Origin: JASFQI01 sp050115555
GTDB taxonomy: Bacteria; Desulfobacterota; DSM-4660; Desulfatiglandales; HGW-15
Assembly (NCBI GenBank): GCA_050115555.1
Contig: JASFQI010000127.1
Coordinates: forward strand, 1-12,254
Reading direction: 5' to 3'
Length of the DNA: 12,254 nucleotides
The notes beneath the pieces were generated by a model. That model saw only the letters and a program-made list of their open reading frames with translations, did not search any database and had not been told where the DNA came from. Within the stretch, counting starts at the first letter, position 1. Each line of letters starts with the position of its first letter. Both the position numbers and the translations under genes were made by a program. Below, one piece after another: positions 1-5,866 of this stretch.

Positions 1-456
1 CCCGAACTCCGCCTTCATTTTGTCCACCAGGTCGTAGTTCCCAAGGCCCTTGAGACTGTTGTCCGGAGTGATGGTCACCCCGTCTTTGTTGATGGAGATT
101 TTGTACAGGGTATCGTCTGCGGGCTTTCCCTCCAGTACGATAGCGGCGTAGCCGAGGCGTGCGAGCACCTGGGCCCCTTGACCTCCGGAGTTCGCTTCCT
201 TGATGCCTCCGGTGAGCGGGCTCTTGCATCCCACGGAGATCCGCCCGGACATGGCCCCGGTGGTGCCGCTCAAAAGACCCGGGGCGATGACGAACTTGTT
301 CTCTTCGCCAAGGGGATGGCAGAGCGGAGGCACTTCCTTATTGACCAGGGCGGAGGTGAGTGCTCGACCGCCGATCCCGGCGTAATCCCCCAGAGGGGCC
401 TCGGTGGCGGACGGGCCGCCGGACGCGCCCATATCGATTCTCAGGATTTTGTCCAT
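1..456 (-). CDS. Aldehyde:ferredoxin oxidoreductase, N-terminal part (cut by left edge)
   Basis: The 152 visible codons are open to the left edge. They match the N-terminal domain of the tungstopterin aldehyde:ferredoxin oxidoreductase family: a GGRALTSALV stretch, then EVPPLCHPLGEENKFVIAPG, then SGRISVGCKSPLTGGIKEAN and GGQGAQVLARLGYAAIVLEG. In this family the domain binds the bis-pterin tungsten cofactor; the cysteines for the 4Fe-4S cluster lie further on, outside the window. Family members oxidise aldehydes to acids with ferredoxin, or run in reverse, in the cytoplasm of anaerobes. The ATG start is fixed by AAAGGAG seven nucleotides upstream and by agreement with family N-termini. The substrate subtype (AOR, FOR, GOR, benzoyl-CoA-reductase-like and so on) cannot be told from this part. 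It has its own promoter and a long leader. Confidence 0.95.
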   Translation of the reverse strand, partial: MDKILRIDMGASGGPSATEAPLGDYAGIGGRALTSALVNKEVPPLCHPLGEENKFVIAPGLLSGTTGAMSGRISVGCKSPLTGGIKEANSGGQGAQVLARLGYAAIVLEGKPADDTLYKISINKDGVTITPDNSLKGLGNYDLVDKMKAEFG

Positions 457-605
457 TGATCATCTCCTTTCCGGATTGAAAAGACCCCGTTTTTTCCCTC
501 ACACTGTGATCCTTCTATTCCTTTCCGCAGAACCCTTCGGCCGTGATTCGGACGGCACGATATACCCGGAACCGAACACCTTGTCTTTTTCGGCTGTACG
601 ATTCT
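457..605 (-). promoter_or_regulatory. Long 5' leader of the aldehyde oxidoreductase gene, possibly structured
   Basis: If the promoter at 612-640 is right, the message has about 150 nt before the start codon. On the minus strand this leader has one TTCGG (576-572) that can pair with any of three CCGAA copies (593-589, 551-547, 540-536), so alternative hairpins are possible. Another short stem, CGTG/CACG, overlaps the same stretch. I see no upstream reading frame starting with ATG. A molybdenum/tungsten cofactor riboswitch would suit the gene, but I cannot match the known Moco RNA core here, so this is only a suggestion. Confidence 0.35.
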
Positions 606-611
606 GAAAGT

Positions 612-640
612 ATCTTAGCTACCTTTATCGTGGGTGTCAA
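612..640 (-). promoter_or_regulatory. Sigma-70 promoter for aldehyde oxidoreductase gene
   Basis: On the minus strand a perfect -35 box TTGACA (640-635) is followed after exactly 17 nt by TAAGAT (617-612), which matches four of six bases of the -10 consensus. An AT-rich stretch with the palindrome GAATATTC (651-658) lies just upstream and could serve as an UP element or regulator site. Transcription would start near 605. Confidence 0.7.
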
Positions 641-696
641 GAAAGAATAAGAATATTCACTACTTATATCACTTTTGACATAAGCGAGCCCCTGGA

Positions 697-712
697 AAGG
701 CGGAAGCGCCTT
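697..712 (-). terminator. Weak terminator-like hairpin after the DUF166 selenoprotein gene
   Basis: On the minus strand AAGGCG and CGCCTT form a 6-bp stem around CTTC, about 50 nt after the stop of the DUF166 gene and before the promoter of the aldehyde oxidoreductase gene. Only three T residues follow, so termination here would be weak or factor-assisted. Confidence 0.35.
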
Positions 713-760
713 CGTCGGCCTTGTGCAGGTAGTATAGGAGGCGGTCTAGGGGTTGGGCCG

Positions 761-1423
761 CTACTGGAGGGCTTTTTTCAGGGCTGCGGAGTGCAGATCC
801 CCTGCAAAGTGGACAGGGCTTTTTCCGTACATCGGGTCCCACCCGGCGGGGTCTGCAGTGCAGAAGAATTGGGTTTCCAGGCCGATGCGCACGATCGCTT
901 CTTCCAAAGGCAACCCGCGAACACGCTCGGCCGCATCCCATGTGGCGCCGCAGGGCGCGCCGCGTACAACGCGGAGCTCGGAGATTCGTCCCCCGGATGT
1001 CAGGACATCGAACACCGGGGCCCCGAAGGTTCGAGCATAGCTTCCCAGGCCGACCGGCCCGGAAAGGGCGCATCAGGTGGGTGGGGAAAATACGCCCTTC
1101 ATGCGAAGCTTTTTCCCCGGAGCAATGACCGGAATGCCCGAGGCGACACACTGCGCTGCGAGATCGTGCGAGAGATCGGGGTGCACGAGATAGTCGAGCA
1201 CCAGGTCCGCGTCCAGGGTGTTCGGAAGCAGGTCGTCCGTCTCATCCAGTACCGGCGGCAGGGCCCCGTCGACGGCAACGGTATTCAGGGCGAACCGACC
1301 CTGCCCGTGGACAAGAATGCCCTGAATCTTCTTTTCCCCGCTCCCGTGCTGCTGGAACACGAGAATGCGTTGCTGTGCAGGGAGCAGGGGGGCTTCGGGG
1401 TCGGGCTCAGGCTCGGGGATCAT
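761..1423 (-). CDS. dfsP: DUF166 family selenoprotein (DfsP-type) with in-frame UGA read as selenocysteine 117
   Basis: One reading frame of 221 codons is interrupted only by TGA at 1075-1073. The part before it (ILVFQQHGSGEKKIQGI, DADLVLDYLVHPDLS, GIPVIAPGKK) and the part after it (RVVRGAPCGATWDAAERV, GLETQFFCTADPAGWDPMYG, KSPVHFAGDLH) are the two halves of a DUF166 protein, in the same frame. DUF166 proteins have a Cys-Cys pair after the PPT motif; here TGA replaces the first Cys and Cys118 follows. A hairpin directly downstream fits a bacterial SECIS. Cys158 and Cys188 are further candidate redox or metal ligands. I recall NCBI naming such proteins 'DUF166 family (seleno)protein DfsP', but cannot check this. 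The biochemical role is unknown; the vicinal Sec-Cys suggests redox chemistry. The start ATG overlaps the lipoprotein stop (ATGA) and has GGAAGG seven nucleotides upstream. The first 18 residues are an acidic, proline-rich extension. Confidence 0.93.
1041..1072 (-). promoter_or_regulatory. bSECIS element (selenocysteine insertion hairpin)
   Basis: Six nucleotides after the UGA, CTTTCCGGGCC (1066-1056) pairs with GGCCTGGGAAG (1051-1041) over 11 bp with two G-U wobbles, closing a GGUC loop (1055-1052). Counting the U of UGA as 1, the loop occupies 21-24. In E. coli fdhF the SelB-contacting G and U sit at 23 and 24 of a GGUCU loop, so distance and loop bases agree closely. Translation continues through the hairpin as Ala-Leu-Ser-Gly-Pro-Val-Gly-Leu-Gly-Ser. 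Confidence 0.88.
1073..1075 (-). other. UGA selenocysteine codon
   Basis: The TGA lies in frame between two well-conserved halves of a DUF166 protein, next to a TGC cysteine codon, so the peptide reads PPT-Sec-Cys-ALSG. Family members carry Cys-Cys here. It should not be treated as a stop or as a pseudogene mark. Confidence 0.9.
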
Positions 1424-1869
1424 TTTTTCCTTCCTTTTCCTTTTTTATGACCTTTCCCGACTTTTTTGGCCTGGCCGGGGGGATAATGGCGCACCACGTC
1501 GCTGTGGAAGTGATAAGGCTTGTCCGTATCCATTTCCAGGGTTACATGGTCGCCCAGATTCAGCCGGAGGTTCCCGGGGAGCGACGCGGATACGCGCCAT
1601 TTGCCGTCTCTGTAGTAGAAGTACACGCCGCGATCGTGCGCATAGTAGACTTGAGCGGATGGATAGTAGCGGTACCGGTGCTTGGCCCGGTACCCATGGG
1701 CGGGGGCCCAGGGGGGCGGACCCTTGCGACGCGAATCATCTCTGTATTCAGGTTGATCTTCAATGCCGACACCCACTGTCCGGCAGCCGGCCAAGGGAAT
1801 GCTCAGGCAGAGAGCAAGAAGAGGCAGAAGGGAAACTGCAGATTGACGCAGAAGGCGTTTGGTGATCAT
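1420..1869 (-). CDS. Small predicted lipoprotein with basic C-terminal tail
   Basis: The product has 149 residues. It opens with MITKRLLRQS, a hydrophobic stretch and a lipobox IPLAGC, so Cys29 should be lipidated and the protein anchored in the outer or inner membrane. The mature part has a Tyr-rich block (HRYRYYPSAQVYYAHDRGVY, then GKWRVSASLPGNLRLNLGDH) of the kind seen in small uncharacterised periplasmic proteins of Desulfobacterota. It ends in about 16 mostly Lys, Gly and Arg residues. The ATG at 1869 is preferred because GGAGG lies six nucleotides before it. The ATG at 1875 directly abuts that GGAGG, and a frame open back to 2013 would add residues with no signal-peptide logic. It lies downstream of the FKBP gene and overlaps the selenoprotein gene. 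Function is unknown. Confidence 0.78.
   Translation of the reverse strand: MITKRLLRQSAVSLLPLLALCLSIPLAGCRTVGVGIEDQPEYRDDSRRKGPPPWAPAHGYRAKHRYRYYPSAQVYYAHDRGVYFYYRDGKWRVSASLPGNLRLNLGDHVTLEMDTDKPYHFHSDVVRHYPPGQAKKVGKGHKKGKGRKK
1424..1445 (-). promoter_or_regulatory. Ribosome binding site of the selenoprotein gene inside the lipoprotein lysine tail
   Basis: The purine-only codons for the Lys/Arg-rich end of the upstream lipoprotein contain two AAAAGG-like runs and GGAAGG ahead of the ATG at 1423. The stop TGA of the lipoprotein overlaps this ATG, so translational coupling is likely. Confidence 0.6.
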
Positions 1870-2062
1870 GGGCATCCTCCGGTGGTGCGAAAACGTCTGG
1901 CTCGGGCATTGCTCATCCCACTCCAACGAAATTGTGAGGTTCTCGAGCCGTTCTTGGCGAAGCAAGACTGCTTGAGCGTTCAATAGAAGCATTCTTCCCG
2001 ACGGCCGCCGCAAGTTCCCCGTAGGCAGTCCGGCCGGGAGCAGAGAGCATCGTACGGCATCC

Positions 2063-2491
2063 TTAGACGATGTCTACCAGCTCTACTTCGAAGTAGAGAG
2101 TTTGGCCCGCCAGGGGATGGTTCGCATCCAGCGTGACGTGTTCGTCCGTGATTTCCGTAATGACCACTCCGAAGGGGGTACCGTCCTGCTGCTTGATCTG
2201 GAGCTGCAGTCCGATCTCGGGGGTGATGTGATCCGGAAATTCACCGGAAGGCACATGGACGACCAGGTCTTCCCGGTGCTGCCCGTAGGCCTCGTCCGGG
2301 CCCACTTCCAGGTTCCGCGTTTCTCCGATTTCCATTCCCACCACGCCGTTTTCAAACCCGGGGATGATCTGCCCGTCGCCGAGCTTGAACTCGAGGGGTT
2401 CCCGATCCCGGGACGAGTCAAAGACCCGGCCGTCCTCGAGCTTTCCAGTGTAGTGGATTTTTACGTTGTCTCCTTGGGCTGAAGTCGACAT
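2063..2491 (-). CDS. FKBP-type peptidyl-prolyl cis-trans isomerase, SlyD-like
   Basis: The product has 142 residues. The N-terminal FKBP half shows KIHYTGKLEDGRVFDSS (about 11-27), then LEFKLGDGQIIPGFENGVVG (33-52). After EAYGQ, residues about 72-119 form the insert-in-flap chaperone domain typical of SlyD, and the chain returns to the FKBP fold with DANHPLAGQTLYFEVELVD. It lacks the long His/Cys-rich metal-binding tail of E. coli SlyD. It should act as a cytoplasmic prolyl isomerase and folding helper; no signal peptide is seen. The ATG at 2491 has AAGGAGG five nucleotides upstream. The frame stays open to 2599, but the extra residues do not belong to the family. The gene heads the string FKBP, lipoprotein, selenoprotein, with a 193-nt gap before the lipoprotein. 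Confidence 0.95.
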   Translation of the reverse strand: MSTSAQGDNVKIHYTGKLEDGRVFDSSRDREPLEFKLGDGQIIPGFENGVVGMEIGETRNLEVGPDEAYGQHREDLVVHVPSGEFPDHITPEIGLQLQIKQQDGTPFGVVITEITDEHVTLDANHPLAGQTLYFEVELVDIV

Positions 2492-2918
2492 GGATTCCTC
2501 CTTGATTTCATGATGTGTCGGGAGAAGGCATAGAAGGGGTCGAGGAGGACGAACTCGGCGTCCATGCGCGCTGAATACACAGCCCGCATCTTTTCGCATT
2601 TTTGGAATGGGTGTGCGTCTTCCCCTATCGCGTCAAGGCGACAGCCTTTGCCGTTGAACTTCCAGCCTGGGCCCGAACCTTCATGATGGGACGAGGGTGA
2701 TGACTAAAGATCTGAATGGCCTGAAACAGATACGGGCGGGTCAAACCAAAACAGATAGCGCCCGCTGTTCCCGTCCCTCATCACAGGGAACCTCGGCGCC
2801 AAGGATGAGAAACCGGATCCGCCCCCGCTTCCCATGGACCCGTCCCTGCTCGTTCCTGATTGGGCCTCACGATCCACGAGAACGGTATTGCGGACCTCCA
2901 TGCCGGTAACCTATTCAA

Positions 2919-2947
2919 ACCTTAAGGACCCGGAACCGTTCTGTCAA
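2919..2947 (-). promoter_or_regulatory. Candidate promoter upstream of the FKBP gene
   Basis: On the minus strand TTGACA (2947-2942) is followed after 17 nt by TAAGGT (2924-2919). The -35 box is perfect; the -10 box matches only three of six consensus bases. Transcription would start near 2912, leaving about 420 nt before the FKBP start codon. The spacer is almost entirely the left arm of the inverted repeat at 2927-3028. Confidence 0.4.
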
Positions 2948-3028
2948 TGGCCGAGTTGAAAATGCTTCGCTTGCGCATTCCTCATACCGCTGAAGCGGGA
3001 ACGTAGGGAGATCCAATGGTTCCGGGTC
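2927..3028. repeat. 102-bp element with 14-bp inverted ends and two inner hairpins
   Basis: GACCCGGAACCGTT (2927-2940) and AATGGTTCCGGGTC (3015-3028) are inverted copies with one difference. As plus-strand RNA the difference is a G-U pair, so all 14 pairs form; as minus-strand RNA it is a C-A mismatch. Inside are AATGC/GCATT (2961-2979) and CCGC-TGAA-GCGG (2987-2998), giving a three-way junction. It may be an interspersed repeat, a structured RNA or a pair of operator sites. Confidence 0.5.
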
Positions 3029-3084
3029 ATGGTGCGTTGCCCATGAGAATCGGAGCGGTCAGGCTGTCCGTTTTCTAAAGGGGC

Positions 3085-4509
3085 CTAAAACCCGATCTGC
3101 ACCCTGTAACGTACGCTCACGGATTCGTCGGGAGGCACGTCCACCTCGAAACGAATGGTAAAGGCATCGGATTTCTCGTAGGGATGGGAGCTCTCCAGAA
3201 TTTTCCAGTTTCTCCCGGCAAGGGGCTCTACGACGGCGATGCGAACCGGAGACTCCTTATGGTTACGCAATCGAATTTCCCAGGCTGTTTCATGAACCCC
3301 GCGGGTCACCTGGCGGTAGTCCGTCTGAAGTCTCTCCGAGACCACGTCAAAGGCCTCACCCGTCTTGAGCCGGATGGCCTCGTCCTTGGGTGTGTGCTCG
3401 ATGCGGTCTTCACCAATGAACTGCTGGGAACCGCGGCTGTCCTGCTTGTATAGACGGACAACGCCGGCGGGGAGTGGAATGCCCAGGTGATTGGCATCCT
3501 CGTTTTGAAATGTGACATAGACGGTGACCGGGGTCTTCGTGGGGCGGCCTTGATAGTTGCGGGTAAACGCATGCCTGGATCCGAAAACGCAGAGTTCCTT
3601 TTGGACCTCCACTCCTGGGGCCTCGAGGAGACGGATCTGTTTGGTCTGGCGGTCCTTGATCGTAGTCCGGCGTTCCAGGTCGTACATGTGGTACTCGAAA
3701 AGGGCCTCCTCCACGAAGCCATCGGCCCCGGGACGCGCCATGGCCTTTGCCTCGAGCTGCTGGGCTTGCGGGGCGGGGGACACCCGGTGAACGGCGCCGG
3801 CGATCAGTTTGAGCCTGGCGTTGCGGTAAGTTGCGCCGCTCCGGTTGTCCAGGGTGACCCAGCCCGAGAGATTTCCTTGAGTGTCCGTGTCGTTCAACAG
3901 GAGGACATAGTCGGCCCGCCACTGTATGTTTCCCGTGAGGTAGGACACTTGCAGGCGGTGAGGATTCCGGTTCTCGTTGCGGAAGAGCCATGTAAGCGTG
4001 GGCTTGGCGATGAGGTCCTCAGGCAGCTCCGGCAGGACCTTGATGCCCGGGTGGCCAAGGTAAATATCCTTTCCTATGCGATAGACCTGCCCCTGGTTGT
4101 TGCTCAGGAGGGTAGCGTCGACCGTGTCCTTCCGGTCCTGGTAGGGATTCCAGTCCACGATCTTGATCTCCTTGCCCACGTACTTGTCCAGGAGCTTCTG
4201 GGCGTTCATGAGGTCGTACTCGTAATTCTGCTCGAGGACGGCGAACTCGGATGAGGCCTCCAGCGAGATCACATGGACCGTGGCCGGATGTACGTGCGAG
4301 GCCACGTCCATGAAGCGAAGCTCCCCTTCCCCGACGGGCAGTGACACGGTGCGGACGTCCTTGATGAGCCCCAGGTTGTTGTTGTAAACGGTGACCTCCA
4401 CGGCCTCCTGATCCTGGATGTCGCTCTGAAGAACCGGTCCGGCCGTGGACCCGATGGGCATAAGGAGGATGGCTGCACAGATCATCCATGTCAATCCTTG
4501 CTTTTTCAT
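3085..4509 (-). CDS. Secreted DUF4139 domain protein
   Basis: The product has 474 residues and begins with a signal peptide (MKK, a hydrophobic core to about residue 20, probable cleavage after STA at residue 23). The N-terminal third contains VEVTVYNNNLGLIKDVRTVS and LRFMDVASHVHPATVHV. A long beta-rich DUF4139 domain follows, with NIQWRADYVLLLND, GWVTLDNRSGATYRNARLKL and, at the end, FTIRFEVDVPPDESVSVRYR. These features are usual for the family: an immunoglobulin-like beta architecture, outside the cytoplasm, with no known enzyme activity. The ATG has GAGGAG six nucleotides upstream. It follows the Fe-S protein gene by 39 nt and is probably co-transcribed with it. What an exported beta-protein does for a cytoplasmic Fe-S protein is not evident. 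No clear terminator follows it. Confidence 0.93.
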   Translation of the reverse strand: MKKQGLTWMICAAILLMPIGSTAGPVLQSDIQDQEAVEVTVYNNNLGLIKDVRTVSLPVGEGELRFMDVASHVHPATVHVISLEASSEFAVLEQNYEYDLMNAQKLLDKYVGKEIKIVDWNPYQDRKDTVDATLLSNNQGQVYRIGKDIYLGHPGIKVLPELPEDLIAKPTLTWLFRNENRNPHRLQVSYLTGNIQWRADYVLLLNDTDTQGNLSGWVTLDNRSGATYRNARLKLIAGAVHRVSPAPQAQQLEAKAMARPGADGFVEEALFEYHMYDLERRTTIKDRQTKQIRLLEAPGVEVQKELCVFGSRHAFTRNYQGRPTKTPVTVYVTFQNEDANHLGIPLPAGVVRLYKQDSRGSQQFIGEDRIEHTPKDEAIRLKTGEAFDVVSERLQTDYRQVTRGVHETAWEIRLRNHKESPVRIAVVEPLAGRNWKILESSHPYEKSDAFTIRFEVDVPPDESVSVRYRVQIGF

Positions 4510-4548
4510 GAGTTTCTCCTCATCCGACAGGTTTCAGGGTCAAGGCGC

Positions 4549-5685
4549 TCACGCTTTTCTCCTGGCCGCCAGGAGCCGGTCCACCTTGGACCGGATCTGC
4601 ATTTTGGCCAGGGAGAGGGTACCCAGCTTGCCGCGCGTACGGCCGAGCCGGATGGCCGACTCCACCATGGTCCCGGGAATGTCCGAATGCTCCTTGTCGG
4701 GTTTGCGGGAGAGCGTCAGGGAGCCGGTGGGGCAGGTGGACACGCACAGGCCGCATCCGATACAGCGCTTCGGGTCCAGGCACACCTTGTCTTCGTTCAT
4801 TTCCAGGGCATCCATCTGACAGCGGTCTACACACACCCCGCACCCCTTGCAGGTCTCCGGGTCGAGCGCTGCAATGAACGGCGAGGACACGAGGGTCGCC
4901 GGGGCGGGATATCGCTTGAGGGTCTTCAGGACCTGACAGCAGCAGCCGCAGCAGCAGCAGATGTTGATTACCTTCCGGGCATTGCTCGGCTGGAGGACCA
5001 GCCCCGCCCTGTCCGCCTGCTTCAGGATGTCCAGCGCCTCATCGAGGTCGATCCTCCGTCCCAGCCCGTTGCGCTCGTAGAAGTCAGCCCCGAGGTCGAA
5101 CACCAGGCAGGTCTCCACGGGCCTGTCACAGCCTTCCCCCATCATCCGGTGCTCTGTGCGGCAGATGCAGGGCGCGACCAGAAAACGCTTGCGGGCCCGG
5201 ACCAGCTCTTCAGCGCGCTCATAAGGCAGGACGCTCGCGGAGGCCGGTATGCTGCGCCCCACCGGCACGGTGCGGAGCTGTGGGGACTTTTTCCAGACCT
5301 CCGGATCCATGAGCCTGGGAATGTACGCGTTCATGTCCCGGATCAGGTCGGGGTCCAGGTCCTTCACGTGGTACTCCCAGATCCCGATCACATACTGGGC
5401 GGCCATGTATAGGGTGGGGCGGCCCTCTATTCGAATGTTGAAGAGCAAACCCCTTTGGGCCATGGCTTCCAGGCGCCGGGAGGCCTCTTCCATGGAAATG
5501 CCGGCTCTTCGTGCGATGACTACAGCCGTTTCAGGAATCAATGTGCAGTGAACGGCCAGCCGGGCCTCGTCCGGAGTGAACAGCCGTTGAAGAATGCGAA
5601 GCTCCACGCCGTCCTCGGTAGGCGGAAAGCCTCCGGGAAGGCGGTCCAGGTGCTGTGCGAGCCTGCGGTATGCGTCATCCTCCAT
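4549..5685 (-). CDS. Fe-S protein: winged-helix-like N-terminus, seven-Cys cluster and two 4Fe-4S ferredoxin motifs
   Basis: The product has 378 residues. The N-terminal 100 (LPGGFPPTEDGVELRILQRL, then IARRAGISMEEASRRLEAMA) look like a winged-helix fold. Residues 173-193 hold CICR with Cys186 and Cys193. Residues 241-250 read NICCCCGCCC, seven cysteines in eight positions. Two ferredoxin motifs follow: C279, C282, C285, C289 and C308, C311, C314, C318 (final CP), enough for two 4Fe-4S clusters. It has no transmembrane part and is probably a cytoplasmic electron carrier. Similar 4Fe-4S proteins are common in sulfate reducers, but I know no assigned function. The ATG at 5685 has GGAGG four nucleotides upstream and fits family N-termini. 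The frame stays open to 6081 but would run through the divergent promoter region. Confidence 0.9.
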   Translation of the reverse strand: MEDDAYRRLAQHLDRLPGGFPPTEDGVELRILQRLFTPDEARLAVHCTLIPETAVVIARRAGISMEEASRRLEAMAQRGLLFNIRIEGRPTLYMAAQYVIGIWEYHVKDLDPDLIRDMNAYIPRLMDPEVWKKSPQLRTVPVGRSIPASASVLPYERAEELVRARKRFLVAPCICRTEHRMMGEGCDRPVETCLVFDLGADFYERNGLGRRIDLDEALDILKQADRAGLVLQPSNARKVINICCCCGCCCQVLKTLKRYPAPATLVSSPFIAALDPETCKGCGVCVDRCQMDALEMNEDKVCLDPKRCIGCGLCVSTCPTGSLTLSRKPDKEHSDIPGTMVESAIRLGRTRGKLGTLSLAKMQIRSKVDRLLAARRKA

Positions 5686-5746
5686 GTTACCTCCAACATG
5701 TGCAGATACTCTGCGCACAAATCGTATGATCCCATCCAACTTCTTC

Positions 5747-5775
5747 CTCATATCGAATCGGCGCGAAGATGTTAA
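5747..5775 (-). promoter_or_regulatory. Promoter of the Fe-S protein / DUF4139 operon
   Basis: On the minus strand TTAACA (5775-5770, five of six) and TATGAG (5752-5747, four of six) are 17 nt apart. Transcription would begin near 5740, giving a leader of about 55 nt to the ATG at 5685. Confidence 0.55.
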
Positions 5776-5809
5776 GCCGTTTTTGCCTGCCCCGTCCGTT
5801 TGAGCGGCC

Positions 5810-5838
5810 TTTACTCGCAAAGGGCTGTAGTGTATTCT
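5810..5838 (+). promoter_or_regulatory. Promoter of the crotonase / NRDE operon
   Basis: TTTACT (5810-5815) and TATTCT (5833-5838), each matching four of six consensus bases, are 17 nt apart. The start of transcription would be near 5845. It lies back to back with the minus-strand promoter at 5747-5775. Confidence 0.45.
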
Positions 5839-5866
5839 CCCACGATACATGAAAGCGGAAAGGACA

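Larger units (their letters stand above)
2492..3084. other. Intergenic region of 593 bp without a convincing gene
   Basis: Open frames here (for example 2704-2901 minus and 2697-2909 plus) have low-complexity Ser/Gly/Arg-rich products, no Shine-Dalgarno site and no recognisable family. The region holds a candidate minus-strand promoter (2919-2947), a 102-bp inverted-repeat structure (2927-3028) and a GC-rich stem CGGGCG/CGCCCG (2733-2738 with 2759-2764). Confidence 0.6.

Noticed and set aside
675..680. Plus-strand TTGACA
   Set aside because: No acceptable -10 box 16-18 nt downstream and no plus-strand gene to serve.
1016..1075. Reading the TGA as a nonsense mutation that makes the DUF166 gene a pseudogene
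   Set aside because: The frame continues perfectly on both sides, the TGA replaces a conserved Cys, and a SECIS-like hairpin follows at the right spacing.
669..1151. Minus-strand open frame of 160 codons
   Set aside because: Alternative frame of the DUF166 selenoprotein gene; Arg/Pro-rich and not family-like.
1870..2013. Longer N-terminus of the lipoprotein
   Set aside because: The extra residues would bury the signal peptide, while GGAGG sits correctly before the ATG at 1869.
2704..2901. Minus-strand frame of 65 codons starting soon after the candidate promoter at 2919-2947
   Set aside because: No Shine-Dalgarno sequence, Ser/Gly-rich low-complexity product, no recognisable relatives.
4498..5412. 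Long plus-strand open frame of 304 codons
   Set aside because: Antisense shadow of the Fe-S protein gene; low-complexity product, no family match, no ribosome site.
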